Notes under the pieces: model-generated
The model's database searches: none
What the model saw: the letters and a program-made list of their open reading frames with translations, nothing else
Told to the model about the DNA's origin: nothing
Part shown: positions 11,701 to 26,095 of the stretch, one piece after another
How the letters are laid out: each line of letters opens with the position of its first letter
Numbering within the stretch: position 1 is the stretch's first letter
Position numbers and translations under genes: made by a program
Assembly: GCA_008360955.1 (NCBI GenBank)
Contig: LUCM01005123.1
Span: 39,083 to 103,082, forward strand
DNA length: 64,000 nt
Direction: 5' to 3'
Source: Fasciolopsis buskii
Lineage: Eukaryota > Platyhelminthes > Trematoda > Plagiorchiida > Fasciolidae

Positions 11701-14700
11701 CGGTTTACTGATTTTCGGTGGTGAGCCGGAAGCAGACGGCACACTGTGAATAAACACAAAACCAAGTCAAAAATTCCATAATTAAAAATTTTCTTCCTGG
11801 GCACACCAAATATTCTGTTGGTAATTTTCTTAAATTTTCTGACCTCACCTTTGAACATATCTTGAAACTGTCTCCAGACCGGGCATTACAAATACATCAT
11901 ATTGCGCTCAATTAATAATCCAATCGGCGAAAAAGTGACTCTGTATTCTGGAAGTTACGATAACTTGAACAGCTTCCGGAAGTTCCCCGCGCAGAATGAC
12001 TGTAGTTCACACTCATTTTCACTTTCCTCGTTGATTCAGTCACTCATCCAGCGCAATTTTTAGGTCGCCAACATAATCCATAATGGTGTAATTCCTGTCA
12101 CACTCAGATGCATTCCGTACTTTTCTATTCCTCACTTGATGCTTTGTATTGAAACGGAATAATTTATTTTTCTGCTAAACGAGTTACCTTTTGACAGTAT
12201 CGCTACCTTGTCACTCATTGACCACCTCATTCCAACCGAGTTTTGTTCAAATTTTTCTTGGTCTGTCTAGTCCTGTCTGGTTAACGTAATATGCCTTGGG
12301 CTAGGGTTAACTTCTGGAATTGATCTGTTCACCACGACACCTTATTACCAGCTTCTAAGCTATCCCTGCCGGACCCTCAGTGTTTGCACCCATGCCTGCG
12401 CTGTCCTGATTTGCTCATAGCTACAAGTCACAGTGAAACACCTAAGATTTATCAGATCGCTCACCGTTAAACAAGTGCTCTCATTTTATTCAAAGGAATG
12501 AATCCTTTCTCAACAGACAAGCTGCGCTGATATTTGCATTGTATTCGGGCGGCAAATACATTTAAAACTTCCGTTTCATTACCCGGGTCTTTGTAAAATT
12601 ACACGTTGGTGGTAAACTGGTTTGTGCTGCTTTGGGTAGTGAGTACAGTCATCTTGTCTTTGCCTGTAGCCAGAAGTCAAATCAATCGCTTTTAAATCGA
12701 AGGGAGTCTCAACAAGGCTTAAGACTCACGGAACCATTATGTGGGAGATAAAACAATAAATGACCTATAAACCAGAAATATTCTTTTCTACGCGGACACA
12801 AAACAGAGTGAAGCGGAAACATGTCAGTATCTGAAAAACCAGCAAGGATATTCGCACCCCATTTTGCGTGAATATGTTCAGGAAGCTTGTGAACGGAATT
12901 TGCTGCTTTCTCATTCTATTTAAACTAGCGTTTTGAATTCAAGCCCCATTTTGGGGAGAGTTTCACGAAGTCTCTGACCACTCCAGTTAGGTTCACACTC
13001 CAGCCTAAGCTGGATGCACTTGTCTTAGGCAAGTTTTCAGTGTTTCGATGCGGAAAGTTTTCATTTTCACACAAAGCGGTCGATAAATACTGATGTTTTT
13101 CAGTGGATTAGTGAATCAAAAATAAGTATGCATTTTCCTCTGATAATCGATAATTGCAAACTGAGAGGAGGCTTCAAATAAACAACTGTGAACGAATTCC
13201 GGCAATGCAATAGTTCTGACATGTTACAATAGATAATTCTACACAGGCTCAACACTTCCCCGATAACGACTGCAAGCGGTCTAGTCTGCAATGTGCAAAA
13301 GTGAAAGGAAATCTCAAGAGCTCGCTGCACTTAGGGGATCAGAATCACAGCGATCACAAACAACCTACGGGATACGGCATCGTTCACCGTACCTAGCATT
13401 GACTTGCACTGAATTAATGGAATTACTGTCAACTGTTGGATGGGTAAATGGTGGATCAATTTAGATAATTCAGACTTGATTATCCATTTTCAAGTTTTTA
13501 CGCAGGGACGAGTGGTGAGTACCACGGAGATCAATCTGAATTCTCAAAGTCGAACAAAACACCATGAGATATAATCATGATGTGCTGTTGGACATTTAGT
13601 CCCATCGAAGTGGGTGCTTACTGGAGCTCGTTATAACTTGTAGCAATGGCCGGTATTTAGGCAGTTATTAATGATGCGATTTTGTTGTCACGCTGACACA
13701 AATTATGGAAGATCTACTGAAATTCCGCCGCAATTCTTTGTCTAGCGCTTCCTTTCTCGACGCTGATCGTGTGCGGATTGCGATTTGGCTGTAAGCCCAG
13801 TTACTTCACCAGAATTAATAAAGCTGTCTTTGTGAAACCTAAGCAAAGTGAATTGCCTATTTAGTTTGACTACCGTCAAGTACTCAATATCACGATATTC
13901 CAACCCGAAGTTCCAGAGCTCGAATCGAAGACGTCAGAGCATCGGCTCACAGAAGTCGCATTTCACAAACCTATGGAAATTTGTGTGGCACCAGCCGTCT
14001 TGAGTAGTCAACCAGCGTTGCCCAAGAAACTCATATCCCAAACTTTGTCACGAAATTACTCGCATCTTGAAAACGTCTGGGGTGTAATAGCAGAAAACCT
14101 AATGCCATGTTGTACGGAAGCACAGCAAACAGTACTGAGCGCCTAATTGCGGACATGAGTGGATTCGCTAATGTCACTGTGCTGTTAGATTACCTTGGTC
14201 TTTTTATTTACTTAATCCATTTTCAGTCAACAAAACGCTCTTAATGACTGAAACAAGGTTACCTAGTGAACCATATTTCCGTAGGGGATGACAGAACACA
14301 CATTACATCAACTCCAGGAAATTTGGTAGTTTTGATCAAAAGATATTAAAGAACAGTCAGTGTTTGAATAAGGGTGTCTTCCCTTTATTAGTGGAGTATG
14401 TTGTGACAATTTTATCACCAATATCCAGGTTAGGACCCCGGTAGTTGGTTACAAATATCGGTCCTCATAAGATTCACTGACTCCTGCGGTGTTCGTTGTT
14501 CTTCGGGATCAGAATTATTTGGAAGACTGGGTGAAATGATAGTTTGTCATTGTAAAAATTTAAGTGAACCGCAATTGTTTGATTACGACTAATTATGTTT
14601 GCTCGTGGCTGTCGGCAAGATCATTCCGTTAGCTGATATGGCTATAAAGTACCTGCATTACACACCATTGGGCAGATACTCAGCTACGGGTTTGTTTGTT

Positions 14701-17700
14701 TCGTTTTGCTGTGAATCGGAAATCCAAATCAGAGGGCAACAGTGCGGGATAACTGCTTGTCAAAACTGAAACTGCTTTTGAACTGTCATAGAAGTGAGCC
14801 GAAAATTTTCACTACCGATGTGCTATTAATTCTGTTCATTATTTCACACTATTACTTAATGCAGGTCTCTCAGCTTTTGTTTTTCGGGTGGAAAAACATC
14901 ATCAGACAATGAAACTGGTAACGAACACAATGACGATGTAATATTGATTCTTCCACCTGTGGTATACGGTGAATATCTCTGGGTGAAAATTTGAAACCAA
15001 GATCACACAGTTCTTCCACAAACAGAAAGAATTAATATTATCTTCACTCTATCCATTTTGAACTACCCGCAGTGATTTATTCCTTAGTCATCCGGAAACA
15101 GTTTCATACTGATTTTATATCTTTCTGTTTTCTTCATCAAATACGTGAAAAAGCATAATATTCACAGGAAGGAAGCCGCATACAGCATGGGGCTGCTGAG
15201 TGACAAAAGCGAGTGGTCGTAAGACTATTTCGACCGCCGCTTTTTGGGTTGAAATGCCACTACGTTGACCGTCGGACCGTTACTGACCGCAGAACCTCCT
15301 GGTAGACCCGATGACTAGTGTTCTAGTCGCACAGGGAGACAGAGACAATTTACATCCGCCTCTCCACCGTCACACATACACACCTCCTCGTATCCTACAC
15401 AAACTAACGCCGTGAATTCGGTTTCGCCAACGACATTGCAGTGCCAGGTTGCGCAGATAAAATTCATGGAACACCAGACAGTCACTATCCATTGCAGCAT
15501 CTCGGATTGAATTTCGATGCTCCTGGCGAATTTATTTGAAATAATGAAGAGCCATTCTTGACTGCGAAAGACTCACAGGGAGCTCCAATGTGTACACTGA
15601 AATACCTGTTGTAATTTGCGTCCTCAACAGAACAGGTGCGGTTGACATCCATTTTTGCGACCTCTGTTTATGCGATTAAAAGCTGTTTTCAACCACTCAT
15701 TCTACCCTGGCCCCATCAACAGCAAGTGACCTGTCCAAACCAGACATTTGGTTAGCACATTGATGGAGATGATCCAGTAGCACGCAACCTCTGTATGAAT
15801 CTTTTTATAACAGGTGTAACCTTTCTCAACTTATAGTATGCATTTTCCTCACTGCATGAATCATTTATTGAGTTATATCTCCTGAAATTCATTAGCTTGA
15901 ATATGAGTCCATCAAAACTAATTTCTTTACCAGCATGTGTTCCCCAAACAACCGATTAATTGAAAAATAAAACTAAGCAAATGCTTTGATTGTCGGTGAT
16001 AATTGGAAGAGTGGCAAAAGTCATACTACTGACCTGAAACGTCGTCCTGACGTAGAACCGAACACGTGGCCCACTGACCCTTCGATAGAATCCAAACTCA
16101 GTTAGGGTCCGATAAACTTGTGCTCAATGCCTAGAAGAGTAATCGACTTTCCTAAAATAATTTAATGATTAGCTGAACAGTAAACAATTCCGGTCCTAGT
16201 TGAAAGATAACGAAATCGGTTAGCGCTCCAACACAATGTGCAATGACACAGTTACGCTGCAGACCTGCACTTGTTTGTGTTTGGCATGCCCCAGTGAGTT
16301 CAATAAGTCACGCTACTTCGAACTGACTCCTCTCCCTCCGCTGTTGCGGTGGTCTGACAATTTCACCCTGATCAACACCGAGGTTAAAACAGTTGAAATT
16401 CAAATCTGCTGAAATGTTCTGCACAAATAACAGTCATTCAACACATCGGCACTCCTGGTCGATGTTGCTGCAGCGTACGACCAAGTTTGCGTTCGTTCCA
16501 AGTCCTTGTATGACATGCGCATTTTATATTCCATCTTCCTGCTCTTAGTCTTTAATGATGTCAGGCATCTCATTTGAAACAATCGCATTTTTTCGGAGTT
16601 TTCCGAGCTGCGTCTGATTAAATGGGAAACAGGATTTAATAATTATAGGCAGTTAAACTACGATTGAATTCATGTCATTACATCAATACAGCCCGCGAGA
16701 TGTGGAAAGTTTACACTCCGTAGCCTCAGAAACAGCCCTGACGGAACCGATGACTATGACCGTGAAAGTTCGCGAGTCTAAAAACCAAACAAATACCCAT
16801 TAGGTCAGATCTGACAACAAGCCTGGTAACAACAAATTGCTGAATACCATTAAGATGTGACTGGCAAATTTGGGAGTCGGAATTTTAACATTTGATTCGC
16901 TGGACACTTAACCAATTTGACCACCTACAGCCAAATTTGTACACTAGAGTTTGATGGAAAATAAATATTCTACCCTAAAAATCACAGTATAGAATAAGTA
17001 GGATTGTATCGAAGATGCAACTGGCATTTCTCCCCCCCCGTCCTTTTGTTCTTGAAACACAAGTGCATGCCATTGTAATAAAGGTGGCAACACCCAGCTG
17101 AGGGCTGCCAAGTAAGAAAGATGACCGGTGGCGGGAGGATTGAGATCCACGACCGACCGGTGGAAAAGCCACCCAGTTTTCTGCATTAGGAAAATGACAC
17201 ACTGAACATTATCAATTACTCCACTTTCTGCCAGTGAAACGCTCGATTTAGCATTCAAAAAACCGTGTTACTCATGCTCAAAATAAGAGAGCTAACTAGA
17301 GTCTTTCCTAAAAAAACACGGACGAGAATCCAAGCACGTAATGGTAAAACTCAAATGCCAAAATATGCAATTGAATACAGCAAAGATAACTCAACGGCTG
17401 AAAATCACGTTCCAGTTTGTTTGCAAGTAATTCGTGTTTATATCAACCAGATAGAAACGCCATTGGCGAAATGTATTTGGAACCGTGACCATCGCAGATG
17501 GTCCACTTTTCTTTTTCATGAGCTGCCACCACTCTGATTGGCCGGTTGCAGCTGCAGGCTATAGAGAAACTGTACCGGAATGTGTCGCATGACTTGTAAG
17601 TAGGCTCATCACACAAGCCCAGACGGAGTACAGAGCTGTTATTTTCGCTATAAAGATAGCAATACTAAAGCCAGTCTCGGTGACCACAATACTCAAATTG

Positions 17701-18000
17701 GAAGCATGAAGCTCGAGGTGCCTACCCCTTAGTCCAGTGTGTAGTAATCAAAACGTCGGATCTACATGCACCTTGAACCCAAACGTTTGGCTTAGACCGC
17801 ATGGGTAGCAGTGACTTTTGGAAAGCAACTTCGTAGGGTTTTACCCTCCTCCGCCACCAGAAAGTCAGTCCCACTTGACAGCATTTCTGTGGTCTGGTTT
17901 CCCTCCAGAAATTGCACATATTCGTTGCATTACAGGTTAACGTTTTCACGTTGATGAAGAAAATCATACTGTAGGAATAATCCAACTATGATCATTTCTC
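5791..18000. other. long gene-free stretch
   Basis: I find no convincing exon, complete mobile element or RNA gene in these 12 kb. Small landmarks are a TA tract at 7213-7225 and an AAT/AAC-rich tract at about 8800-8850. A stretch at 7590-7900 ends in an AATAAA and could be a decayed retroelement end. The minus-strand frames at 15315-15500 and 16944-17258 have no recognisable domain; the second lies in unusually GC-rich sequence and may be an unclassified repeat. Confidence 0.45.
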
Positions 18001-18085
18001 AACCTCGGAATGACTCGGACCCACACATGGTCGCGATCTTGGCATTTGTGCTGCCTGTGCTCTACCGGCTGGACTAAGAGGCCAG
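18001..18085 (-). repeat. tRNA-like sequence, minus strand
   Basis: Read on the minus strand, the segment opens with a CCTCTTAGTCCAGCCGGTAGAGC stretch that matches a tRNA D-arm/A-box very well (YAGYxxAGxxGGTAGAGC). It ends with GGGTCCGAGTC, a one-base variant of the B box. The anticodon and acceptor arms do not pair properly, so it is a tRNA pseudogene or the head of a tRNA-derived SINE, not a working tRNA. Confidence 0.5.
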
Positions 18086-18414
18086 GCCAAATGGCGTCTG
18101 GGTATTTTACCTAGTGATTAATGGTCCAAACTAGAAGTTATTTCTCAGCTGCACAACTTGATGAATATTAGTGTGAAGTCATGCATGCGCAAAGCAACGT
18201 GGGGCCATACTGACTGATAAATAGTGACGCGACCAAAGTCCGTTGGCCGAAATTATCTGGAAACTAAAGTGTAATAAACAAAAGTTCGGCTAACTCGTGA
18301 ACTAACTTTTTAGATATGATCAGCATGAACGGGACTCACTGTTCTCCCAAGCAGTTTATTTGTTTGGTTCACGTTTTATAAGAGAACCGAATGGGAGATG
18401 AAAGACGAATAACA

Positions 18415-18492
18415 CGTTCGCGGTGGTCAAACTAATAAGGTAATGGCGTTTGGACGTGAAGGTTACGGGTTCGAATCCCCCCACCGCCTATC
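18415..18492 (+). repeat. tRNA-derived SINE-like head, copy 2
   Basis: A perfect B box, GGTTCGAATCC (18468-18478), is preceded by GCGGTGGT and TGGCGTTTGGA blocks shared with the copy near 1.0 kb. The GCGGTGG at the start can pair with CCACCGC at the end, so an acceptor-like stem remains. The T arm and the D arm are irregular, so I call it tRNA-derived rather than a tRNA gene. Confidence 0.5.
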
Positions 18493-20330
18493 AACTTCGC
18501 CACCCGGCAGCCCTCGGCCAGCCGCTTCCTCCTTCCTGAAAATTCGTATACATTGTTGTTTCATTGATAAAAAAGTAAAAGAAAAAGACATTTCTTGTGT
18601 TGATGCTGCATTAGGACTCACATTTTCTCCAAGTTTGAATTTGCGAGACAAGACGACATACTGTCTGAAAGTCCACTGAGAATTTTGGCCACAAAAAACA
18701 TTATTTGTCCGTTTAGCTTATGGTTGCTCAGCAATCTCTACTTTATAGGTCTCACTGGATTTGGCCTGCCATTCTCTTGCTGCCAAATCTTGTTGGCCAT
18801 CCTGGACTCCAAGTGATCTTACCGTACTGGTAGATGTCCGACATCGATGGACTGACATCGATCCTACACGCTATTTTTACTGTCGTTCAACATCGAAAAT
18901 CCAGTCAAGGCTGTTTATTATTACTGATGGTCCAAACCCATCTTGGTTTTGTCAGACGTTTGAGAAGGAATGACATAGCGGAAAAGCTTTAGAAACCAGC
19001 TATTGGTTATGAGGTGTACATTAACTTTTTATTTTCGAAAGGTGAATTCACCCTGATACTAATCCAGTTATATTGAAGCAAAACCAGCATTTCCTCAAAC
19101 GGATCATTAGGTTTTAAATCACGTGCGAAAACCAATAGTCCCAGTTTTATTTCACAGACCTAAACCCATTCGCTGAAAATATTCCGTACATGGCCGGTTC
19201 GTTCTTCTTTGGATAGTAAAGTAAGTCAAGTACGGCAGAAAAACAAACATGATAGGATCGAAAGAGATAGAAGCGGAAGGAACGCTTGATGCGAGTTCGA
19301 CCTGCCAGTTCCCATATTGGGAAAACTATGGGAAATACGTAGAACATATAGAGCTTCAGCCCTAGATGCCACGGAGCACAGTACAGACACAGGTCTTAGG
19401 TGCTTCGAGGCTTTGTTCACAGTTGCTGACGGCTACCCAGGCCGAGTCTACCTCAGATTATAGCTATCTGAATGTGGACTATAAACTGAATGCAACAGTG
19501 CATCGTTGATTCAGCTATTGAACGACGCACTAACTGAGGGCGAGATCCAAAGCAAGACCTTCCATTAGCTGAATACAGAACACCAGGACTGTTAGCTAAC
19601 AAAATTATGACAGTCAAGCAATCAGAGAAGACCGGTGTCCGTGGCAAAAATTTCGAGTAAACCAGTCACACTAACATTTAGAACGACTCCAAAAATAAAG
19701 ACTTTCATCGGGAATCAACATATTTAGCAATTTCAGCGCCTTTGAGTTATAGAGAGGTGGCCGTCTCTGCAAAAGGTCCCTTCAGTCTGCCCGCACCGAA
19801 AACTCTTTTGCTAGACCTGCCACCCCAATGAACTACACATCGGACAGTGACCTCACGTTTCCGTGTGACATCAGTCAGTCAACTCACCTTCCGCCCATTG
19901 GAGTGTTTATATTGGGTTTTTCACCATCAGCCGTTGTAACATTCAGATAACCTGATTGGCTCAGTCGTCTCAGCTGCAAGTCTTACAAAACTCTGATCAA
20001 CTTGGATCCACAAAGTGGGCGTTCGCACAGCGCATGCGTTTTCACGTATCAAGAAACGCAGTGGACCACACAATTGGCATTTTTTTTATTGTGGTATGCG
20101 TAACTTGATAATCGTTTCTCATACGCTACTTGATGTCTAAATGTCATCTTGTAAATAGGCCAAAATCTTTCTCTTGGTCTTATGTCTGCAAGTTTGGCGT
20201 GACGACCAGTGATGTTATAAAGTAAACAGGATTCAGCCTGTAACACTAACGTAGCTGCTGCCAGTAGGTTACCAAAAAAGTCGGATGATGGTCAGATAAC
20301 TTAGTTAACAAAATTAGCATCTGGCCAGTC
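18493..20330. other. no recognised gene
   Basis: Only short open frames (up to 78 codons) without motifs are present. Confidence 0.4.
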
Positions 20331-20395
20331 GGCGAATTTTGATGATGTTTGGATATGAACGTCGCGAGTTCGACTCCCCTAGACGTCTGTTGCTT
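20331..20395 (+). repeat. tRNA-derived SINE-like head, copy 3
   Basis: GAGTTCGACTCC (20366-20377) is a B-box match. The upstream TGATGTTTGGATATGAACGTCGCG block aligns with the equivalent block in the copies near 1.0 and 18.4 kb. Downstream there is a CTTCCTCAGAAGTAG stretch that may belong to the SINE body. Confidence 0.45.
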
Positions 20396-23300
20396 TCTTA
20401 ACCGCAGAACTTGATTGATGGCAACCCCTTCCTCAGAAGTAGTACTTTGTTTCGTACCAATGCTACATGAAATGGACGGGCAAAATTAAAAAAGAAGAGA
20501 TTAAACTGGCCGTCCAAACTATTTCTCGTATTGATTACACTTCTCAGAAGCACGTTTTCACCACAGAAGTGCATAAGAACTAGGAATACTAGACGAACGG
20601 AAAGAACTTTTTCGACGATTTGTACTAGATTGTCTACAATCATACCCATGGTGCTTGTGTGACTAATATGTTCGGATTATTCCACTCCTTCATATGTTAA
20701 CCCCATTTTATCCTTAGTACTTTCGGTCATCCCAGTACACATTTATTGAGGTGTCAGTGTGATTCTGTCGCACACTCTAAGAAAAGTAAGCCAGGCCTAG
20801 TCATCAACACACACCAACACCTGTAGTTCATTATGAAGTAAATACCTTTGGCAGCCGTGAATCGTTGCCTGTTGTAGGCTAACCGCCAAGTAAACTGACG
20901 GACAAGCTGCACCTGAGATAATCTGTCGAATCGTACCGCACTGCACTCCTACGGTCATTTTGTCATTCCCGGTCAAGAACACGCTTTGCTTTTGCATTTT
21001 ACCATCAGAAGCACTGGTTACACGAAATGTACTGTACTATGGCATTCATGCACACTTTCTCCTTTTTACTTGGTGAATCGTGAAACCGGTACTAACATTA
21101 AGTCACTGGTTTGCAGCCGTCATAAGGTGGTACACCATGAATGAAAAGGCCGTAATCTTTAACCGCTATTTGACGCCTCCTATCCTTGCGAAGGCGAGGC
21201 TAATTTCCGCAGGCAAAAACCCGAGTGAACCGTCTTCTAACGCAAGGTTCTGACTAGACCATAGAAAAGCCAAAACACCTGATGGAAAGTTCAGCAGATC
21301 AGATAACAAACTTTCGCAACCAAGCTCAGCAAAAAGACGAAATTAGTAGAGCATACAAAGCTGATGAAACAGGCCATTTCGCGAAATCATTAGAATCGTT
21401 GATAATCACTAAACTAGATATTTATCCATTCATCATGGAAATGATTTGTTATCGATTAGTAGATAAGATTGGTTATCGAATCGGTATAGGACCTCTGGAT
21501 ACAGTTAGACAGAACGAACGATGTGTTACTGAAAATAGAACAAGTATGCCACTTCAGTCTTGTTATCGCCACAAACGTTTCAGTTTCAGGACTCCATGCA
21601 CTTTCACTTATTTTCTACAAGGTAACTTCTGCCCGATGGTTTTAAGCGCATGTTCATTGCTGAAATGTTGATCCGTGTGCCTATATAAGCCAGTCCAATA
21701 GCAACATGAAATTCCTCCTATCATTTGAAAACAGCCGTTAGTGACTTTTGATATTTTGCTGATAACAATGAGTTGTTTTCAAGGCCAAATCATTTGACTA
21801 CTTGGTTATTGAAAACAACTGTGTGAAAAAGTCACTATTCCTAGGCACAACAACACTCTCAGATCGTCCCGTGGAATAAATGTAAAAACAAACGTGATTG
21901 AACTCTGCAGTTTTGATTAAAATTTTGGGTACATGATGGCATTGTCACTGTTCGACTGAACCCGGAAAATCTTTGTGACAAGTGCAATACTTAGCATGAC
22001 TTGATAAATTATTAGATTTTAAGAGGAAAGCTCACTCACAATGTCTATGGTCTACAAATGAGTCGAGCAAAACTGGATTTTGATGATTGAAATGGTACTC
22101 CAGACGAAATTTTCACTCAATTCGTCACTCAAGTATAAGTAGGAACGTTCTCCGGTTTTCAAAACGATTTACGAGAATCATTTCAACCAGAAGTATGTTA
22201 TAAGAAGCAAGCCAAATCCTACAGCATCTTGCTATGCGCGTGCTAGAGAGTACGACCGTTTCACAATTCTCTGCCTAGCAATGTTTTGCATATCCCTTCA
22301 TTTGTAATATTGCAAGTCAAACCTCAAAAGTTTGAGACGTCTCGATCGTAGCGCACATCTTGTTAATCGACACGTAACACCATATCAATCAGAATTCATG
22401 ATTATATGCATGGAGTCATGTGTCCTCAGCGACCTTCCCGCGTTTTATATAATTCACACAGGATTTAGATCAGCATTACGGTTTGACTGACAAGGTGAAT
22501 CACAACTGTCTCTAATCTTCATACTAATTAACTCTATTGTGGGGATCAGCCACGGTGTTGATTTGGTTATTCAAACCATCAGTGTCATGACCGCTAGCGA
22601 TTGTTGATGTTGATTTATCATTTCCGAATTGCGGCTGACTGTAATTTAGCCGGACCGCATACCGTACTATACGCCTAACGCTCGGCGACATTTTATAAAA
22701 TTCTAAAATTCGCCCTTGATTTCGCCTAGTGGATAAATTGCAATAGCTATCGGCGCCGTGAACAGTACAATGAAGCCAAACTGTAGTCGCATTAACCCCG
22801 TAAATGAAAACACAACACTCTGAACTGGCTGAACTATGCTTGTGCTAATTAGTTTACGATCTGAATACAGAATACCCATGCACGGATCGATAAAAACCCT
22901 GGTCCAAACAATCTATTCTTAGTTGAAAGACTGACTGGTCACATGCTGCCTAGTGACAGTGAACTGTTTCAGCCATTGGTCAGTCCTGTTTGCTTTTGAA
23001 TCCTCATTGCAGATGGAATGAGAGCAACTCAAATCACAAACCGAGTCAGACTAGTGCATATATTTAATTCAAATTCATCTTAATGTGATAGAGAGCAGCA
23101 GCAAGCAAGTAGACAAACAGACAACTGGCCTAGCAATATTCGCCGCGCAATGCTAAGGTGATTTGAATGTCCCAAATATATTCCTAGGTCAGTTTGACAC
23201 CATGCGAGCATAACAAGAATTCAGATAAAAATTGCGATCAAACGGTCTACTGCAGTGGATCGAAAGTCTCCGATGCTTACATTATTCATACTCAAAGAAG

Positions 23301-25775
23301 CTTTTAGGAATTGTGACCCTCAGTGTCCACAAATGAAAAGAAAACTCAAGGACCAAATCCAAGCGGTTGGATCAACAGCATGCAGCGTTAACGTCATGAC
23401 TTACAGCCCACCCGTCAAACATCGTTGACCAAATCATCTGATGTTTTAAAGCCATGGACTCGAAGTGCACCCAAAGCTACCACCCGCTCAAAATTATTAA
23501 TAATCAGAACGTTGTACATCCTTCCAATGATGATAGAGTGAATCCTTGGATGGTTTTCACTCTTGTGCTCTATTCTGCCACGCAACGAAAAGCAGTCGCT
23601 GTGACCTCAGATGCTAGGTTTTTAACCGGATAATGATTTACATGAGAAACTTGTTCCGATTACGAATAAAATAACGGCATTTACGCTTTCAAAATCTCCG
23701 GACCTATAAGCTAGTTAAAAAGAGACACGTCGTACATGCGATTCTTTAGAATGACCTCGTTTTGCTAGTGACGCTGTACGCAGACGAATGATTTGCGCGT
23801 GGAAGAACTCAGGCCGTTCTTCAGGCTGCTATGTACTACCAGCTTTAGATTGAAAATTTGCCGTCTTCTCTGACTTGCAACACTGATACAGTTGAGCGGC
23901 CAGAAAAGAATGCATTGTGCCTCAGTAAATGCAACGTAATCAAACACTCACACACTCAAACTTCGTCAACTTTAGAGTCGAATTGATTGGTAATTCAGCT
24001 CCAAAGAATTGTGAAGGTATTTAGTGTATTCTAGCAGTAAAATCATCAGTTTGATAAACCGGAAGTACTTTTCTTCTGGAATTAATCGTTGGTTCGAGTG
24101 AACATGTTTATGACTACCTATGGATAAAAGTAGATAAGTAAAAAGACAGACAAAAAGGAGAAAGAAAACTGTGACCAACGCATTAAAACAGTGCACTGAC
24201 AGTGCGGCGTGTTCTGTTGACTGCTACATTGGTTTCGTCGCGTATGTATTGATGTTGGCTGCTACGCTTCCTGGGTTTCGGCGCACAGATTTTTAGTTCT
24301 GCTCTCGCCAGGTCGAACAAGCAACCCCTTACAAAGATCGCTGTTCCAATGCATGCAAAGCCTTTTTTCAGAGCTATCAAAATCCCATCCGACACTTGAA
24401 ATACTGTGAAGACACCAGTGTACCGGGAGTCGTCGCAAATATCCCGCCAGCAACGGCCGCGTTTGAACCATATGACAATTGATTTCACCAAAGCTGTATA
24501 AAGTCAATTTCTGATTGATGGCCAGATGTCATGCCCATCTCCTTGCTGAAATTGATAGTTAATCGGACAGTCGAAATGATGGCCCCAAATTGGGACAATA
24601 AAGATGTGTGACGGTTGATTTGTAGTTTTTAATGGTGAGTCATTTTAATTTCAGAGTTGACTTTTCAAAGTGTAAGGTTACCAACACATACCTATAGTCG
24701 AATTACAGCTTTTATGATGTCACCGATTCTCTGTATTTGTCGTGACTCAAGAACACGTCATCGAATGAAACTATCGATATTAGCAAACAGTACATTCGAA
24801 CACCACTTCCTCCGATGTATCTGGTATTGATCAGGTGAATTGGATGTTTCCCATTTCGGAAATAAGAGATTTACATCTCACCTCCACCGATCACACCTCG
24901 GTGGTAGACGGTAGTGCGTTATCTTCCGAGTCATTATCATGCATGACTCAATGAAACTCCTTGTGCTTTTACACCATTCGACTTTTCAGATTCGTAAACG
25001 CGCGTTCTCGTCGTGCAGTAGATCTGCGGTGTGTGCCATTTCCAGAGCACCCATGTATTTCGCATTCAGTGGAAAATGAACTGGTACAAACGCATGCAAT
25101 GAACAGACGGGTATCAGTGGGCCGAGAGCCAATGGCTAGCCAATATAAACACAACAACACAATGAGATAACATTCACCGCGACTCTAACAAACAAACTTA
25201 GTGTACTCAATGAAAATACTTCATTAATCGTCCAACTGTGGGCGAGAACTTCTCATCTTCAGAGCATTACTCCACTCGGCTGTGAGTTAACGCAGCAGCC
25301 GACTTGATTAACGAAAATTGTGCGCAGGACAGTAGGCGAAAAACTTATTCTCAGGACCCACACCACGGCTCCAAAATGTAATTGAGACGATCAAACGAAC
25401 GCCAACTATCAAGGAACTGTCCCACTCTATTGGTCAGAACGAATGTAACTGTTAGCCACGAGTAAGGAGCCAATGTTTAACTTTGAAAACAATTCACTGC
25501 CGAGTCGACACTGACAAAACGACCATTTTGAAGGACCACGTATTTGTGCACAATCCTCGAAAACGCTGGCAACAGCTGACGTCGTTTGAAATTCATCTAG
25601 AGCAATAAAATAAGCGATTACTGATGCAACAACAACAAACGATCTAACAACTACTTCCGGCGACCAGTTCCAGTGCTAACAGTTTTCTAAAGTTTACACT
25701 TAAAGAGGATGACATATTCAGGTCCTTTTTCTACTCATTTTAATATTATTTAAATTCTGTGCGATTCGAACAGGC
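20396..25775. other. no recognised gene
   Basis: The longest frame is a plus-strand 129-codon ORF at 21282-21671. It has no signal peptide, domain or neighbour support, and one ORF of this size is expected by chance in a window like this. A two-part inverted repeat lies at 21740-21836. Nothing else stands out. Confidence 0.45.
21740..21836. repeat. two-part inverted repeat
   Basis: An inner pair of 12-base perfect arms (21771-21782 and 21809-21820) and an outer pair of 10-base arms (21740-21749 and 21827-21836) could fold into one interrupted hairpin with a 26-base loop. It is in no gene and its role is unknown. Confidence 0.6.
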
Positions 25776-25781
25776 TTTATT
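25776..25781 (-). terminator. candidate poly(A) signal of the lipase gene
   Basis: AATAAA on the minus strand lies about 315 bases after the lipase stop codon and is the first canonical hexamer I noticed downstream. A nearby ATTAAA (25738-25743) is an alternative. Confidence 0.35.
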
Positions 25782-26095
25782 GGAGTAGGAATCCAGCAGG
25801 ATAATTACAAAATGAAAGAAAGCTCCTCATACTATTCGCACGATAAGAAATGAGACAAAAAATCACAAACAATCAAATTGCAGATTTCTCAAAATTAAAC
25901 AAATAGCTCTGAGTAAAACTAATCTTTGATAATTGATAAAAAAGTTTTCAGAAAATATGCAAACCGAATATGACTGCATCTACCGAGGGTTGGTTGCATG
26001 AAAATCTCGTTGTACAAATAAGACATTATCACCATCAATGCATAAAGCTGTCGAGTGTCAGTGTGTTGATTATGGGGCACATTAAACTTTGGTGA

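Noticed and set aside
16944..17258. 104-codon minus-strand ORF with overlapping 75-codon frame
   Set aside because: GC-rich and repeat-like in look, but no domain or second copy in the window was recognised.
21282..21671. 129-codon plus-strand ORF
   Set aside because: No recognisable motif, signal peptide or neighbour support; about one such ORF is expected by chance in 64 kb.
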